In this document: positions 53,860 through 64,000 of the stretch, piece after piece
Position numbering within the stretch: position 1 is the stretch's first letter
Layout: the number at the start of each line of letters is the position of its first letter
Source: Oehlia diaphana
Lineage: Eukaryota > Glomeromycota > Glomeromycetes > Glomerales > Glomeraceae
Direction of reading: 5' to 3'
Length of the DNA: 64,000 bases
NCBI GenBank assembly: GCA_003833135.1
Contig: QZLH01000453.1
Location: 1-64,000, forward strand
The notes under the pieces: generated by a model
Seen by the model: the letters and a program-made list of their open reading frames with translations, nothing else
Database searches by the model: none
What the model was told of the DNA's origin: nothing
Position numbers and translations under genes: made by a program

Positions 53860-54335
53860 TATATAGTAAATTGTGTTATCAGAATTTATTTTTTTATATT
53901 GACTTTATATATAAAGAGTGAATTGTGATATTAGAATTTACTTTATATATTAACTTAATATATAAAAAGTGAATTACAGTATTAAAATTTACTTTTTTAT
54001 ATTGACTTTATATATAAAGAGTGAATTGTGATATCAGAATTTACTTTTTTATATTAATTTTATATATGAAAGTGAATTGTAGTATCAGAATTTACTTTTT
54101 TATATTGATTTTATATAAAAAAAGTTAGTCATGATATTATATGATTTTAATATAAAAAAATGAATTGTGATATTTAAAAAAAAAATGGGTTGCATCATTT
54201 TTTTTTTGATATTATAATAAAAATCCTGAAAATTTTCAGGTTTTAGTTCAGTTCAGGTCAAACAAATAATCTGATATAACTTGACCTGACCTGACCTGAA
54301 AAAAAATTTCAGGTCAGATTTATCAACTCTAATTT
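53860..54335 (-). repeat. Reverse-orientation copy of the palindromic array / CAGGTC family
   Basis: About six diverged ~51-bp units (GTGAATTGTGATATCAGAAT, TTACTTTTTTATATTGA) run to 54170, followed by CCTGAAAATTTTCAGG, TTCAGTTCAGGTC and GACCTGACCTGACCTGAAA, ending near AACTCT. Read on the minus strand it matches 405-560. It is older or more diverged than the copies at the left edge. Confidence 0.65.
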
Positions 54336-54572
54336 TTGAGAAAAATAGAAAAGTTTGATTTATAAGTTAAATACAATTTTTTGTTTTAAAAGTCAAATTT
54401 TAAAATTTTAGTGTGATTAGTATTTACTCACACATTTATTATTTAAATTAAAATTTTTGAAAAAAAATTTATAATGTATTTTTTAACTCTGGCCAAAATT
54501 ATAATTTTTGGCTAGAATTAAGTGATGTGGTAATAATCACTACTGGTAATCTTTAGTAATACCTTATAATCT

Positions 54573-55325
54573 GCATAATAAAAAGTTTTTATCCCTTTGC
54601 AAGCAAATTTGCCCATAATTTCTAATTTAGGATAAATGACGTTATAAAAAATTCTTTAATTTTGGCCAGATCGTCACATAATTTAGCAGCTAAATTGATC
54701 TACATTCTGGCCATAAATTGTATGAGTTAGATATGCGGTTGATCATTAAAATTTGGATGAAAAATTAACCCGCATCAGAATTTTTACTAAACTTTTCTTA
54801 CCAAATTTTTCTCTATTTGAATATTTATTATAACTTTTCATTATAAAAATTTTGCATTATAATAAACAAAATAGAGATAAAAAAAATTAATTTTTATGAG
54901 TATAATTAAAAATTAAAATGCATAATAAAATTTTCATTAAGACTCTATATAAAGTCCTTTTAAACATCAAAAATCATATTAACAAAAGTTGTTTCTCATA
55001 CCAAATTCTACATATTCTATTAAGCTTTTATATAGTTACAATTAATTGTCAATAAGATTGTCAAAGTTAAGTGCAAAGTTTTTTAAAATTTTGTTATTAT
55101 CTTAAAATACAACTTTTGACCAATGGGTAATTTCCGATTTTCTAATATATAATTAATAAATGATAATAATTGCTGCACAATATAATTTAAACTATTTTGG
55201 AAAAAAAATTTTATTAAAATTGCTTTATTTTTCATAAAATTAGATGAGAGCCAAAATTTGGTAAAATTGTGGGCAAATTTGCTCGTAATTGCTTACAGTT
55301 TAAGGGATAATTTTAAACTGACCAT
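54573..55325. mobile_element. Possible ~750-bp non-autonomous element with long inverted ends
   Basis: AAGCAAATTTGCCCATAATT near 54600 and the reverse complement of 55265-55300 (GAGCAAATTTGCCCACAATT) match closely, and a TATCCCTTT/TATCCCTTAAA pair extends the similarity outwards. The interior is AT-rich without coding capacity. Ends and target duplication were not resolved. Confidence 0.4.
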
Positions 55326-55486
55326 TATAAAATTAAATTCAGAATTTTGTTAATGAATTTAGTAGAAATGATATACAATTTAATGTAAATATTTGAATGA
55401 AATAAGTAAAGTTGTTATTAAATACAATTACTAAAAAGTACTATAAAAAATGATTTAATAACTATCTTGTAATGAAAGCATCAATA

Positions 55487-56771
55487 TCAAGTACGAATTA
55501 GATCTGTTTCTTCACTTTTCTTCTTATTCAACTCTTCAAAAATTTTTTCTATATTATATTTTTTTAACTTCTTATAATCTTCAAGAATACTCATCCCACA
55601 AATATTCTGTTTAGTATTTATGAAAAAACAATAATCAGTAAAAATTAAATATTATACATTAATTTGATGTCACTTCTAGCAGCATACCATGAACACATCC
55701 ACAATTATTACTAATTCCGGGTCAACAAGATTCACTTTATGCTGATTACCAACCAATTCTGCAATGGCATTAATTAGTTCCATACGATCTATAACATTAT
55801 TATTTCTGAAATTTGGGACAATAGCATACTATTTTTTTTTAGAAGGAGATGAATTATTAAATAAGCTTGAAGATATCAGTTAGGTAATAAATTATGAGAT
55901 TTTTACTTGAATTTGTTGATTATCTTTTAATGAATGAAATCGTGGCTTCAATATTTCTTCCGCCATCTTCTTGATATCATTCATGTTAGCATAACAGGTT
56001 TTCGTAATAGGAATCATTCTCATGGAAAATCTTTTGATTCATTATTAAATACAAATCATGTTGAATCGAAATAGTTTCTCTCTCTCTCAAATTAGAACAT
56101 CAATATGAAATTACTTACCTAGTCTTCTTTTTTCCTGTATTATACAAATCAATCAAAATAGAATGAACGAGTTCAATAGGATTTACGGGTGGGTTTGTTT
56201 TAATAAATACAACTAACAAAATTATTATTAAACTTATAAATGATAATTATATCGTACTAAAGAACTCAAGTCGGGAAAAATTATAAATACCACAATCGGT
56301 TCCAGTTGGAATTGACATAAAACGACGTGATTTATGAGATTCTTTCATTTGAGCAATTTCTTTAGCAATTGAGCTCTCCACATCATTATCCGATCCTTCA
56401 TTATCCGATCCTTCATTAGCAGTATAAATTTTATCAGCATACTATTTCAATTAAAATTAAGATATTTAAATAATTTTTAAAGAAAGAAGAAGAGAAAATT
56501 ATATAAATCCTACCTCATTAAACAAATCATAGCATTCGCTAACACACGAAGATTCTTTTTTTTGATTACAGCTAACAAATATTCCAGATATGTTGGGTAC
56601 CAAAATAAGTGCATTTTTTTTGTTTTGTTTTCTTCTATGCGACTTTACTATAAAAATTGTTAATGATTTAAATCGTGAAAGAGAAGGAGAAAAAGAATAT
56701 CTTGAAACTGTACCTTTATGTTTTTTGTAACTTTTATCCGAAACATTATTATCACGATTACGTTTCGACAT
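55487..56771 (-). CDS. THUMP-domain protein TAN1/THUMPD1
   Basis: About six exons, about 270 residues, from MSKRNRDNNVSDKSYKKHK to EETDLIRT. A basic N-terminus is followed by ISGIFVSCNQKKESSCVSEC and YDLFNEYADKIY, an acidic NEGSDNEGSDNDVESS linker, then the THUMP core: FKTNPPVNPIELVHSIL-type segment (VFIKTNPPVNPIELVHSILI), MRMIPITKTCYANMNDIKKM and LVDPELVIVVDVFMNICGMS. TAN1 is the adaptor that helps Kre33/NAT10 make N4-acetylcytidine in Ser and Leu tRNAs. Divergent from ORC4 with 129 bp between starts; a CACGTG lies between. Confidence 0.88.
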
Positions 56772-56874
56772 TAGTGTTTTTATAAATTGTAATAGGTTAT
56801 GGAGAGGTGGGACCTAAATCATACATCTAATGTCACGTGTTCATATTTATGTATTTATGTATACTGAATCAATA

Positions 56875-56884
56875 TTCGCGAGAC
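56875..56884 (+). promoter_or_regulatory. TTCGCGAG box upstream of ORC4
   Basis: TTCGCGAGAC lies about 17-26 bp before the ORC4 ATG. A CGCG core with flanking T/A resembles E2F/MBF-type cell-cycle sites. Inferred only; it could also lie in the 5' UTR. Confidence 0.3.
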
Positions 56885-56900
56885 CTTTCGCACTTAAAAT

Positions 56901-58730
56901 ATGAGTAGCAAAAAGTATAAAAAGTACACTTGGTCAGAAGAAAGTATTGCAAAGACACGTAAAACTCTTAAAGAAAGGCTTTCTGGTCATGCGATACCGC
57001 AAACGCTTGTTGGCTTAGAGAAAAATAGCAAGTATGTTCCAAATTAAAACACGAAAAGTACTGATTAGAATCTGGCTTTGTGGCGCGAGAATTTATTCAA
57101 TTAAAACGCGTTTATTAAATAAAAAATTCTATTTCTCTTTTCTTAGAGATTTATACGAGTTGTTAAATAGAACTGTGGCTTTTGGTGAAAGTAATACCTG
57201 TATACTTATTGGCCCGTCTGGTTGCGGGAAAACTGCTGTAAGTTTCTTTACATTATCGAATAATATGATATCTTTTGAATAATTCATCTCTATTTAAATT
57301 TTCTTTTTTTTTTTGAAAACAAAGCTTGTAAATAAGGTTATACAAGAATTATCTGAAAAATATGATGATGATTTTTGTACCGTGTATTTAAATGGGCTAT
57401 TCCAAACTAATGATACGATAGCACGTAAGCAACTTGCTCGTCAGCTAGGAATACAAATTAGACAAGATGTGAGTATATAGATTTCAGTAAAATTTATACA
57501 CGTCTTTATTAATTTATATAACTGTATTTAGCAAACGGACCTTGAAGTGTTTGATCTGTTTAAGTCAGGAAATGAAGCAACGAAGCCTATAGTTATTATA
57601 ATTTATAATTTTGACGAATTTGTAAAGAATTGTACTAAACCATTTGTATATAATTTCTTTAATATAACCACGAGCAAGAATTGTCCTATGGCGTTAATTG
57701 GAATTACTCGTAAATTAGTAAGTTTACGCGTAATTTTATTAAGTAAAAAAAAAAATTATGTTTAATCTTTTTTTAAAAAATCCTTTTCTTAATTAATAAT
57801 AGAGTATATTTACTGATCTTCCTAGTAACATTTTATCGCGAAATTCGTATTCTCATATTAATGTTGAACGACCATATACGATTAAAATTTTTACTAAACT
57901 TGCTAAAAGTATTTTGACCGTAGATAATTCCATCACAAATGATAAGGAATATTGTAAGATGTTTAACAAAAAAATTCAGGTAATTTAAATGATTGTCTAA
58001 AATTTTCTTTTAACAGAAATAATTTATATAATATATGCATTTTCATATAGGAGCTGTTTGAAAATAAGTCTTTTAAAAATATTATTGAAAGGATATTCAA
58101 TAATTCAACAGACATCGTTAGAACTTTTCATAAAATAAGCGTAAGTTTGAAATTTTGCGACTTTAATTTTAAGTTATTTTAATAATTTGTTCTTACGTGT
58201 CTTATTAGTTTGGACCCGTTGGCAAAATGAATATTGAACAACCTTTTATTATACCGAGTGACTTCATTGAAGTAGCTATGCAACAAGAAGTGAATATTGA
58301 CAAAATCTTACAGGGTAAGAAGTAACTCTATTTTAAAAGAAGTAATATGTTGCTATTATTAACAAATATTTCTTTCAATGTTGAAGACTTACATGAACCT
58401 CAACTGTGGATTTTACTCGCAATATATTCACTAAGCGGACGTGATTGTAATGTATTTAATTTCGCAATGGTTTATAACGAATATACTAATTATATAAAGT
58501 CTTATATAAAAGAATCTGGTAGTAGATTTAAACAAAAGTTGATTAAAGAACATTTATTAAGAGCAGAATTTGAATTTTTAGAACAAAGGGCTATAATCAG
58601 AAAAGCTGACAGTAAAGATTTACCAAAAGATTTTAGAATGATGAGATTAACAATTTTACCCGAACAAATAATTGATGTAGTTTCAAATAATAATAGGTTA
58701 CCAAGTCTTATGAGACAATGGATCTCATAA
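56901..58730 (+). CDS. ORC4: Origin recognition complex subunit 4
   Basis: About nine exons from MSSKKYKKYTWSEESIAKTR to LPSLMRQWIS. AAA+ motifs: Walker A GPSGCGKTA, Walker B-like VIIIYNFDEFVKN, and sensor region CPMALIGITRKL. A C-terminal winged-helix part has FNFAMVYNEYTNYIKSYIKE and LLRAEFEFLEQRAIIRKA. ORC4 is one of the ATPase-type subunits that load MCM helicase at origins. Introns are 60-120 nt; the one near 58313-58385 has uncertain edges. Family identity is secure. Confidence 0.88.
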
Positions 58731-60147
58731 TGTAAATTTGTTAATTAAATAAAAGAATTATAATTGGTCACTACTCTTTTAGTATTATATTTATTCGAGT
58801 TAAACTTTATCCAAGCAATCCTTTTAGAGATGTGTTTAAACCTATTTCAGACATTCAAAGTACTATTACTTGGTTTGGTTAACTTGTATATTAAATTAAA
58901 TAAGTAAAATATAAAAATAATAAATGTTACTGGTGGTAATTGTCACCACTGGTAATTTTTACCAGTCCAATTTTTTAAATTTATAAGATTAATATTAAAT
59001 TAAATAATTGACAACACATATTAAACAGTTATTTATATGTAAATTTACAAAAAGAAGAGATTTGTCTAAGGTAAAAAAAGCTGTTTTTCAGATAATTGAG
59101 AAAAATGTAAATTTTGATTTTTTCATTTTTTCACAATTTTTTTAAAAGTTAAAATTTTGCAATTGGAATTTTTAACTCTGGCCAAAATTATAAACCGGCA
59201 TTTTAAATAGCCAATTTGTAATTTTTGGCTGGAATTAAGTGGTGACAATAATTATAGTTCATATTGAGAGTTAAAAAAGTTTATGTATTAGTTTTAAAAA
59301 AAAATTATATGTAAAAGTTTAAAAAAGTTTATTATATAAAAGTTTAAAAAGTTTATATAAATGTATAAATAAGTTTATTTTAAGTAATTGATTTATTTTT
59401 TTATTCTACTTACTTAAATTATCATATGATCATATATGGATTATTCATATATGGCAAAATGGTAATTATTACAGTATTAAAATATTGACATTAATTTAAG
59501 CTAAAATTAGATAAGAAAATTTCTTAATTTACACTTGGTAGTCATCTACATATCACGTGACTTTATTAAAAAGTTATGTAAAAAATTTTTAATAAATATA
59601 ATTTTAAAAGAAGACATGTTGTATGTTGTATGTGTAATTTTGTCTGTTCTGAAGTTTACTTTAAGCGTCAAAGTTGATTTTGAATGTCGATTTTGATTTA
59701 TTTAACAAATTCTTTTTTTTTTCCTGTTTTTTTCCGTTAAATGTAATTCTGCCCAACATTAAATGATCAGCATAGAAAATTTACTTTCTTGAAAACACCC
59801 GTGTACCAAAGGTTTCTTTAACACTTTGATATTGTTATTATATTAATTTACAAGTAAAACTTGCAGATTGGTTATTTTTCCTTTTACTGTTATTTTCATT
59901 TTTCATCTTTTTAATATCTATTTATTTATAAATGCTTAAATATAAAAAATGTGGTAGTATAAATGGATAGCCGGGTTTTGCTTTTGAATGTAGTATACGC
60001 CTATTTCTGAATATTTGATTGGTTAATAATCATTTCGGACAAATCATAGGCTTTCTGCTTAAAGCAGAAATCATCCAAAATTTTCGTAACGCGTTCTTTT
60101 TGTGTTTTAAACTCAATGAATAATAAGTTTAATAACCACTTTTTAAA
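58731..60147. other. ORC4 / SMC4 intergenic region with repeat fragments
   Basis: Contains GGTAATTGTCACCACTGGTAA near 58935 and an AACTCTGGCCAAAATTATAA ... GGCTGGAATTAAGTGGTG segment at about 59170-59250 that matches 54485-54535. The last 200 bp, with TTTAAATT-free sequence and a CGCG box, is likely the SMC4 promoter. No gene recognised. Confidence 0.5.
60089..60094. promoter_or_regulatory. MCB-like ACGCGT box upstream of SMC4
   Basis: ACGCGT 54 bp before the SMC4 ATG; same hexamer as upstream of MLH3. Suggests G1/S control by an MBF-like factor. Confidence 0.4.
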
Positions 60148-63100
60148 ATGGCTTCAACTACATCCATTATTTCTGGCCTCTCTCATCACTATGTCAGGAA
60201 AAGTAATAATAGCTTACACGATATAAGTTCTCAAGATTCGCGAAAGTCACCAAGGTCCTCCACGCGGATGGAATGTAAACCGCGTATGGTTATCAATAAA
60301 ATGATTTTGAAAAATTTTAAGTCATATTTTGGTGAGCAGGAAATAGGACCATTCCACAAGGCATGATATTCTTTCTTAACAAAAAGTTCTTCTGCGCCAT
60401 GTTATTCTTTCTCTGATATATATATATATATATTTATTTAATAGTCATTTTCCGCTATTGTCGGACCAAATGGTTCAGGGAAATCAAATGTTATTGATGC
60501 TCTTTTATTTGTATTTGGATATCGAGCAAACAAAATGAGACAAGCAAGACTATCAGAACTTATTCATTCATCACAGGGGTGTGAAAATTTGGATTCTTGT
60601 ACTGTTGAAATACATTTTGAAGAAATTATTGATTTGGTATAAAGATTAATAGTTTTTTTCGTGAAAATTTTAAATTACTTAGAGTAAATGGATGTGATAA
60701 TTTTATAGTATGGCTCGGACGATTTTGAGGTTGTACCTCATTCCCAGTTGGTTATTTCGCGTCAAGCGTATCGTAATAACACAAATAAGTATTTCATTAA
60801 CGGTCAACAAAGCAATTATACCGAAGTGACAAATCTTTTGAAAGGAAGAGGGGTTGATTTAGATCATAAACGGTTTCTGATCTTGCAGGTATATTTTCCA
60901 AAAAATTCATGAAAAGTACTATTATGTAACTTATTATAATAATATTATGATTAGGGAGAAGTTGAATCAATATCACTGATGAAACCCAAAGCACCAAATG
61001 AACACGAAGACGGACTTTTAGAATATCTTGAGGATATAATAGGAACTTCCAAATATAAAGTTCCTATTGAAGAAGCAAGCGAAAAACTTGAAAGCTTAAA
61101 TGAAGAACGATCAGAAAAATTAAATCGTACTAAAATAGTGGAAAAAGAGAAACAAAGCCTAGAAGTAAAATATTAATAAATCACGTCTGCATTTGTGTAA
61201 ACAGTAATCATTTATTTGTAATTCTTCAAATTTCAATGAAATAAAGGCCAAGAAGAAAGAAGCGGAAGATTATATGCGTGACGAAAACTCTTTAGCTTTG
61301 AAGAAATCAATTATTTGTCAAAAGCACTTATTAAAGTGTAAGAATTCTATTGATATATCTACCAGGGAAGTTGTAAGTTATGAGATTAATTAACTTATCA
61401 GATAGACTTTCAAACTATTAACCTTCATACTATTTACTATTAACTAGAATCAATTGAGAGCTGAACTAAGAGAAGAGGAAGAAAAACATGCCCAGATAAA
61501 ACAAGATAATAAAGATCTTGAAGATAAATATGGAGAATCTGTTGAGGCTTATCAGGTTGGGCAGCTGTGATAATCTAAATTAATAATAATTAATTATCGC
61601 TAATTTAATGCATATATTTTTTATTTAACAAGGAACTCGAAAAAGAAACAAACGAAATTCTGAAAGAATTGGCGAGTTATGAGAAAGAGAATATTAACTT
61701 GGGAGAAAGGAAGAAGCATGCAATATCTAAACGGAAGAAAATGGTGGAGACAATTTCTACAGTAAGTTTTATATTATTTGGCATATGGGAATATAATTTA
61801 GATATTAATCATCTCTTTTATAGGATAGACATAATTTTTCAGAGGCAAAAACTGCGATAAAATTTAATGAACAGGATTTGGTAGACCAAATGGGAGTAAT
61901 GACGCGCTTAGAAAGATCTCTAGGAGCCCAAGAAATTGAACTTGAAGCAATCCGAGAAAGTTTAAAAGGTACGCGGATTGATTGAATAATTTCAATTAAA
62001 TTAAATGAATATAATATAGATAACCTTTTTATTTTGTATTTGGTACATTATTGAAGGCAAGACGGAAGTTTATTCAATCCAAATTGAAGAGAAACAGAGA
62101 GAACTTTCACCTTGGTCAGAGAAAATCAATGCAAAGCAATCTGCTATTGATGTTGCTCAATCGGAGTATAATTTTTTAAAAGAGAAGATTGACTCGACAA
62201 GAAAAGATCTTGAACAAGCAGAAGAAACTATTGCTTCGCTTCAAGAAACGCATCGAACTAAGGTATTATCAAAATTGATGTACTTTTCCAACAATTATTC
62301 ATAATTATGAATGATATATATTCTTTAGGAACAAGAAATCTTATTCAGCAAAAATCGAATTAATGCAACAAAGCGAGAAATTCAACAAATTGATACTAAG
62401 TTAAAGGTTAGAATTAATTATTTAATATATTAAATTAGTATTTTTTAAGATATTCATAAATATCGTATTATCATAGAATTACCATCGACACCAAGAAAAT
62501 CTTAGGTCTAATCTTGCAGATGCTCGACAGAGAAAGGACGAAGCGAAAGGACTTTTGCAGTCTTTCCAATCTAGAGATATAATTCTTAATAGTTTGATGA
62601 AACTTAAAAATAGTGGGCGCATAAATGGATTGCATGTAAGATTCATCGAAGTATTCCATATAAGGTTGATATATTTATAATAAATTTAATTTTGTTAATC
62701 AGGACCGCTTAGGTAGCCTTGGCGTCATAGACGATAAATACGATGTCGCGATTTCAACTGCTTGCCCTGCATTGAACGATATTGTAGTTGATACCGTTGA
62801 AGTGGGACAAACTTGTATAGATTATCTTAGAAAAAATACTTTAGGTCGCGCGAAATTCATTCTTCTGGATAAGCTACCCGTCATGAATATGCATCCGATA
62901 CCAACACCAGAAAATGTTCCTCGTCTTTTTGATCTTGTTAGGCCGAAAGAAGATAGATTTGCGCCAGCATTTTATAGTGTATTACAAAATACCTTAGTGG
63001 CCGAAAATCTACAACAAGCAAATAAGATCGCATTTGGTAAAACTCGATGGCGTGTGGTAACTTTGAATGGTCAATTGATTGACAAATCTGGTACTATGAG

Positions 63101-64000
63101 TGGCGGGGGTGCCAAAGTGATTAAAGGTGCTATGAATTCAAAGTTTTCTTCCGACGTAACACCTGAAACAGTAGAAAAGTTGGAACAAGAACGTAATCAT
63201 TTAGAAGAACAATGGAAAAAATTTAATGAGGAATTTAGATCTCTAGAATCTCAACTTCAAGAAAAAAAGAATGAACTTCCTAGTTTGGAACTTGAGCTAT
63301 CGAAATTGGAGATGGATTCTAATACTTGTGTGAAACGTATTTCCGATACTGAGAAAAGAATATCTGATTTACGGTATGTTTTCAAGATTAATTTAGTTAA
63401 TTATTGATAATAATTTATTTTTCTTTTCCATTAAGGCAACAAAATAAGCCGAATGTAGAAGATGTCAGGCGTATGGAACAACTTCGAACGCAGATAGACT
63501 CCCTAACGCAAGAACTGGAGAGATTGAAAAGACAATCTTCTAAAATAGAAGAGGAGATTAAGAGTTTGCAAGATAAAATTTTAGAAGTTGGAGGAGATAG
63601 GCTTCGAGCTCAAAAGTCTAAAGTAGATCAAATTAAGGAGCAAATAGTTATAACAAATGAACGGATTACAAAATCACAAGTTGCGAAATCGAAAGCGGAA
63701 AAAGATATAACTAAGTTCGAAAATTCACTTTCAAAAAATAAAAAAGAACTAGAAGAATTGGATAATGAGATTAAGGAACTTACAGAAGAGATTCAACAAA
63801 ATGCCGAAGCTGCTCATTCTATTCGTGCTAGAGCCGATGAAACTAAATCGGTATTTGTTCAGATTAACAAGTTCTTATATGATTGATACTTATATATTTC
63901 CTCTATTTAGATATTAGAAGATAAAAAAAGCGAGTTGGATGAAATCAAGGAGAAGCTTGATGAAAAAACCGAGATAATTAATAAGATTAGAGCTTTTGAG
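60148..64000 (+). CDS. SMC4: Condensin subunit SMC4 (N-terminal part, cut by window end)
   Basis: About fourteen exons are present. After a Ser-rich N-terminus come KMILKNFKSYFGEQEIGPFH, Walker A IVGPNGSGKSNVIDALLFVF, and FLILQ|GEVESISLMKPK (Q-loop region), then the first coiled coil, the hinge (LGSLGVIDDKYDVAISTACP, TGSMS-type LIDKSGTMSGGG) and the start of the returning coiled coil. The sequence MKPKAPNEHEDGLLEYLEDI is characteristic of SMC4. The C-terminal Walker B and signature motif lie beyond 64000. Partner of SMC2 in condensin, needed for chromosome compaction. Confidence 0.94.

Overview
The window looks like nuclear DNA of an arbuscular mycorrhizal fungus (Glomeromycotina, most like Rhizophagus). 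The basis is: very AT-rich sequence with long homopolymer runs; genes cut by many short introns (mostly about 70-100 nt, GT...AG); single-copy fungal housekeeping genes (a 6-phosphofructokinase with the fungal N-terminal glyoxalase-like domain, a cell-wall-integrity-type MAPKK, ORC4, SMC4, MLH3); and dense small DNA transposons. The species is inferred, not proven.

Layout. 1-3210: nested repeats, with palindromic ~51-bp satellite arrays joined to CAGGTC-rich ends and invaded by at least two MITEs. 3230-4480: possible gene relics. 4487-10718: compact genes for a Lys-rich small protein, a SYLF protein, a mitochondrial EngB/GTPBP8-type GTPase, mitoribosomal bL33m, complex I subunit NDUFB7 and U1 snRNP protein U1-C. 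11660-13074: relics of two bacterial-looking genes (CsaA-like tRNA-binding protein, possible methyltransferase). 13941-18023: phosphofructokinase. 18744-20709: GRASP. 21371-22913: MAPKK. 24140-27150: tail-anchored coiled-coil protein. 27151-31853: gene-free, homopolymer-rich. 31854-44275: SET-MYND methyltransferase, protein isoaspartyl methyltransferase, HAD hydrolase, Nudix hydrolase, MLH3, and an orphan R-SNARE-like (tomosyn-tail) protein. 44804-47230: HSP90. 49394-52952: decayed MULE transposon. 52953-55486: repeats. 55487-58730: TAN1/THUMPD1 and ORC4. 60148 to the end: SMC4, cut by the window edge.

Many genes are divergent pairs with short shared upstream regions: GTPBP8/bL33m, NDUFB7/U1-C, SMYD/PCMT, Nudix/MLH3, TAN1/ORC4. 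The GTPase/bL33m pair joins a predicted mitoribosome-assembly factor to a mitoribosome protein. MLH3, ORC4 and SMC4 act in repair, replication and chromosome condensation, and each has a CGCG-containing box (ACGCGT in two) within about 60 bp of its start codon.

No obviously new multi-gene system was found. The strongest oddities are a start codon split by an intron (bL33m), a bacterial-type CsaA-like gene with an in-frame stop, two MITEs with target-site duplications nested in an older repeat, and a tomosyn-like SNARE tail without its WD40 part. Exon boundaries were read by eye from splice signals and reading-frame continuity; none was checked against transcripts or databases.
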